Assembly (NCBI GenBank): GCA_004020875.1
Contig: SAPZ01000008.1
Coordinates: forward strand, 186,001 to 250,000
DNA from: Mesorhizobium sp.
GTDB lineage: Bacteria > Pseudomonadota > Alphaproteobacteria > Rhizobiales > Rhizobiaceae
DNA length: 64,000 bases
Direction: 5' to 3'
The stretch's first letter is position 1. Every line of letters starts with the position of its first letter. This document shows, one piece after another, positions 61,339 to 64,000 of this stretch. Made by a program: the position numbers and the translations under genes. The notes beneath the pieces are model-generated. The model was given only the letters and a program-made list of their open reading frames with translations, was not told the DNA's origin and ran no database searches.

Positions 61339-63078
61339 ATGAACGCACGAGAAGAAATCCGCGCCGGCGAGGCTGAAGCCGGGAAGCGCGCGGCCGGCCA
61401 CATGCCGGATGCGGCACGCAAGTATCAGCCCTACCCCACTGTCGGCCTGACCGATCGCACCTGGCCGAACAAGGTGATCGACAAGGCGCCGATCTGGTGC
61501 TCGGTCGACCTGCGCGACGGCAACCAGGCACTGATCGATCCGATGGGTCATGAGCGCAAGGCGCGCATGTTCGCGCTGCTCCTCGACATGGGCTTCAAGG
61601 AAATCGAGATCGGTTTTCCCTCGGCCTCGCAGACCGATTTCGACTTCGCCCGCTGGTGCATCGAGGAAGGCGGCGTGCCGCGCGATGTATCGCTCCAGGT
61701 ACTGGTGCAGTGCCGGCCGGAACTGATCACGCGGACCTTCGAGGCGCTCAAGGGTGCCCACCGCCCGATCGTGCATTTCTACAATTCGACCAGCGAGCTG
61801 CAGCGCCGCGTCGTCTTCGAGAAGGACGTAGCCGGCATCAAGCGCATCGCCACCGACGCCGCTAAGATGATCACCGACATGGCGGCCAAGGCCGGGGGCG
61901 GCTATCGCTTCGAATACTCGCCGGAAAGCTTCACCGGCACCGAGCTCGAGGTCGCGCTGGAGATCTGCAACGCCGTCACCGAGATCGTGAAGCCGACGGC
62001 CGACAACAAGCTGATCATCAACCTGCCTTCGACGGTCGAGATGTCGACGCCCAATGTCTATGCCGACCGTATCGAATGGATGTGCCGCAATCTCGACAGC
62101 CGCGAGAACCTGATCATCTCGCTGCATCCGCATAACGACCGCGGGACCGGCATAGCCACCACCGAGCTCGGCCTGATGGCGGGGGCCGACCGCGTCGAAG
62201 GCACGCTGTTCGGCAATGGCGAGCGCACCGGCAATGTCGATATCGTGACGCTGGCGCTCAACATGTTCACCCAGGGTGTGGATCCGGAGCTCGACTGCTC
62301 CGACATCAACCGGATGAAGGATGTCTACGAGTATTCGAACCAGTTGAAGATCCCGGAACGCCATCCTTATGTCGGCGAGTTGGTCTACACGGCTTTCTCC
62401 GGCTCGCATCAGGACGCCATCAACAAGGGCATGAAGGCGCTGAAGAAGGCCAACACCCCGCTCTGGGAAGTGCCTTATCTGCCGATCGATCCGGCCGATG
62501 TCGGCCGCACCTATGAGGCGATCATCCGCATCAACTCGCAGTCAGGCAAGGGCGGCATCGCCTATGTGCTGCAGGCGGATTACGGCCTCAATCTGCCGCG
62601 CAATCTGCAAATCGAGTTCAGCCAGCTGATTCAGGCGATCACCGACGCTGAAGGCAAGGAAGTGCCCGCCAAGCGCATCCATGAACGCTTCCTCGAAACC
62701 TATATCGACCAGCCCGGCGCGCGGCTGAAGTTCCTCGACCACCGCACCTTCCCCGACACCGAGGTGAAGGGCCGGCGCATCGTGGAGGCGGATATCCTCG
62801 ACAACGGCAAGGAAGTGACGATCACCGGCTCGGGTACCGGCCCGATCGACGGCTTCGTCGATGCGCTCTCGCGCCATGTCGGCGTCGACATGTCGGTGCT
62901 CGACTATTCGGAGCATTCCTTGCAGCGCGGCTCCAACGCGTCGGCCATCTCCTATGTCGAGATGGAATATCCGGGCGGCAAGCTGTTCGGCGCCGGCATT
63001 AACACCAACATCGTCGCAGCCTCGCTGGAGGCCGTCGTTTCGGCCGCCAACCGCATCGTCGGTGGGAAGGCCGGCTGA
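61339..63078 (+). CDS. leuA: 2-Isopropylmalate synthase
   Basis: A 579-residue enzyme for the first committed step of leucine synthesis (2-ketoisovalerate plus acetyl-CoA). The TIM barrel begins WCSVDLRDGNQALIDPM (near 53-69) with the catalytic Arg and metal-binding Asp, and SLHPHNDRGTG (near 258-268) supplies metal-binding His residues. FGNGERTGNVDIVTLALN near 294 is the second signature. The C-terminal leucine-binding regulatory domain is present, giving the long LeuA type. CGGAGAAGA precedes ATG 61339. It may be attenuated by the leader region upstream. Confidence 0.95.
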   Translation: MNAREEIRAGEAEAGKRAAGHMPDAARKYQPYPTVGLTDRTWPNKVIDKAPIWCSVDLRDGNQALIDPMGHERKARMFALLLDMGFKEIEIGFPSASQTDFDFARWCIEEGGVPRDVSLQVLVQCRPELITRTFEALKGAHRPIVHFYNSTSELQRRVVFEKDVAGIKRIATDAAKMITDMAAKAGGGYRFEYSPESFTGTELEVALEICNAVTEIVKPTADNKLIINLPSTVEMSTPNVYADRIEWMCRNLDSRENLIISLHPHNDRGTGIATTELGLMAGADRVEGTLFGNGERTGNVDIVTLALNMFTQGVDPELDCSDINRMKDVYEYSNQLKIPERHPYVGELVYTAFSGSHQDAINKGMKALKKANTPLWEVPYLPIDPADVGRTYEAIIRINSQSGKGGIAYVLQADYGLNLPRNLQIEFSQLIQAITDAEGKEVPAKRIHERFLETYIDQPGARLKFLDHRTFPDTEVKGRRIVEADILDNGKEVTITGSGTGPIDGFVDALSRHVGVDMSVLDYSEHSLQRGSNASAISYVEMEYPGGKLFGAGINTNIVAASLEAVVSAANRIVGGKAG

Positions 63079-63095
63079 CCAGTCGGGCTCCCGAG

Positions 63096-63122
63096 CACGG
63101 CGCGTCCGCAAGGCGCGCCGTG
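63096..63122 (+). terminator. Hairpin terminator after leuA
   Basis: CACGGCGCG (63096-63104) pairs perfectly with CGCGCCGTG (63114-63122) across nine bases, 18 bases after the leuA stop, followed by TTGCT. Confidence 0.6.
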
Positions 63123-63273
63123 TTGCTGGCAGACGCAATTTCCTTGTCGGTCATTAACCGCCGGGGGAATTATTGGTGGCTTACGCGATCACATAACAGA
63201 AGCATCCTTGTGTGCCGGCGCGAGCGCTATATTATCGTGCCCTAACCTGTGCCGAGTTCGAAAGGATCGACAC

Positions 63274-64000
63274 TTGGAGCATGCCCCGCCTGCCGCCCCC
63301 GCAGTGCGCGAGACATTGGAGCGACTGCTTGCCAGCGAAACGTTCGGACGCTCCGAGCGTGCCCGCAGGCTTTTACGCTATCTTGTCGAACGCGAGCAGG
63401 CAGGCGAGGCCGACAGGCTGAAGGGCGTTTCCATCGCAATGGACGTCTTTGGCAAGGACGGCGATTTCGACGCATCCACCGATGCGGTGGTCAGGGTCCA
63501 GGCCGGTCGGCTGCGCGAGCTGCTGGAGCAGTATTTCGCCAATGAAGGTGTCGCTGAGCCGGTTCGCATCGCGATCCCCCGCGGCGGTTATGTCCCCTCC
63601 TATGAACTGAACGAAATCCGCCTGCCCGGCGACGCAAAGTCCGCCACCGGCAACATCGCGCGCCAAGCCCAGGCATCGGCCGCAGCCGCCCCGGCCGCGG
63701 CCGAATATCTCGACAGCCTGACGCCAGGCGAGCCTGCCGCCCGCATTGTCCCGACCGCACCTGCACAATCACTGACGCGGCAACTGCGATTCTTCTGGGC
63801 TGCCATGGTTCTGGTCATTGCCATGCTCGGCGTGCTCATCCTTCGCCAGGGCGGTGCCCTTCTCGGCGGCGGCGACACGGCGGCAACGGTCGAAACGGCG
63901 GGCGTCACCGGAACCGCCGCCCAGCCGATATTCGACTCTTTGCCGCTCATCTACATTGCTACGAAAGCCGATGGGGCGGATGCAGCTCGCGTCGCATCGT
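63274..64000 (+). CDS. Membrane-bound TolB-like regulator, N-terminal part (runs off window)
   Basis: The frame stays open to the window end (at least 242 residues). The N-terminal cytoplasmic domain has ERLLASETFGRSERARRLLR, then DVFGKDGDFDASTDAVVRVQ and a GRLRELLEQYF helix, a pattern seen in rhizobial proteins named adenylate cyclase-like or TolB-like. A membrane helix LRFFWAAMVLVIAMLGVLIL follows near residue 170-190, then a periplasmic part that begins a TolB-N-like domain (FDSLPLIYIATKADGADA). I chose TTG 63274 because AAAGGA lies nine bases upstream. Related in layout to the SARP/TPR protein at 22841. Confidence 0.7.
   Translation, partial: MEHAPPAAPAVRETLERLLASETFGRSERARRLLRYLVEREQAGEADRLKGVSIAMDVFGKDGDFDASTDAVVRVQAGRLRELLEQYFANEGVAEPVRIAIPRGGYVPSYELNEIRLPGDAKSATGNIARQAQASAAAAPAAAEYLDSLTPGEPAARIVPTAPAQSLTRQLRFFWAAMVLVIAMLGVLILRQGGALLGGGDTAATVETAGVTGTAAQPIFDSLPLIYIATKADGADAARVAS

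Overview
The window is a chromosomal segment of a high-GC alphaproteobacterium of the order Hyphomicrobiales (Rhizobiales), most likely Mesorhizobium or a close relative. Evidence for this: the choline uptake set choX-choW-choV, a fused anthranilate synthase trpE(G) behind a 14-codon leader ending in Trp-Trp-Trp-Ala-Arg (the rhizobial trpL arrangement), frequent GTG/TTG starts, many 4-base ATGA/GTGA overlaps, and dispersed nested-palindrome intergenic repeats. I see no rRNA, tRNA, CRISPR array, prophage, integrase or transposase. The content is mostly core and housekeeping, with some accessory transport and regulator genes.

Layout. 1-1618: end of a glycan-type locus (an unidentified partial gene and a GT4 glycosyltransferase). 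1637-5863: a small conserved gene divergent from hemF, then small DUF1344 and DUF1059 proteins, a secreted protein and a subtilase. 5888-8429 (minus): tightly overlapped DUF1285 protein, Nudix CoA pyrophosphatase and CCA-adding enzyme. 8584-15445: overlapping MoxR / DUF58 / BatA-DUF4159 / VWA-GATase-like operon. 15608-17172 (minus): clpS and three small membrane or exported proteins. 17409-19999: OmpR-type two-component system and a YCII protein. 20021-24913: PLP decarboxylase and cysK, divergent from a SARP/BTAD-TPR regulator. 25029-29443 (minus): persulfide dioxygenase-rhodanese fusion and the choXWV choline importer, with a terminator between choX and choWV. 29674-32714: thymidine kinase, EamA exporter divergent from a LysR regulator across a perfect palindrome, and cytochrome c.

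33047-39924 is the most intriguing block: a compact cluster of a coiled-coil protein, a protein of unknown fold, an AAA+ ATPase, a further uncharacterised protein overlapping it, and a membrane-anchored DUF2333 protein. It looks like an ATPase-driven envelope or remodelling system with no established role. 40243-48365: fhs (one-carbon metabolism), an isochorismatase-fold hydrolase divergent from a DJ-1/AraC regulator, a frameshifted sugar O-acetyltransferase, DUF4126 plus a flavin disulfide oxidoreductase, an AstE/aspartoacylase-type enzyme, and a MarR regulator divergent from a DUF1330 protein. 48537-51846: trpL leader, attenuator, trpE(G) and a cation diffusion facilitator. 51880-58586: a large palindromic repeat, a secreted internally duplicated protein, an exported DsrE-like protein, two SDRs, an ABM protein, the remnant of an AbrB-family transporter gene, and LysR divergent from an MFS exporter. 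58647-60908 (minus): an operon of ATP-grasp ligase, esterase and SnoaL-like protein, which may make or modify an unknown small molecule. 61076-63078: leuA preceded by a candidate Leu-codon leader peptide and a strong hairpin. 63274-64000: start of a membrane regulator that runs off the window.

Functional threads: attenuation control of amino-acid genes (trp certain, leu a candidate), sulfur handling (cysK, persulfide dioxygenase, DsrE-like), choline import, and several divergent regulator/target pairs with visible operator-like palindromes.
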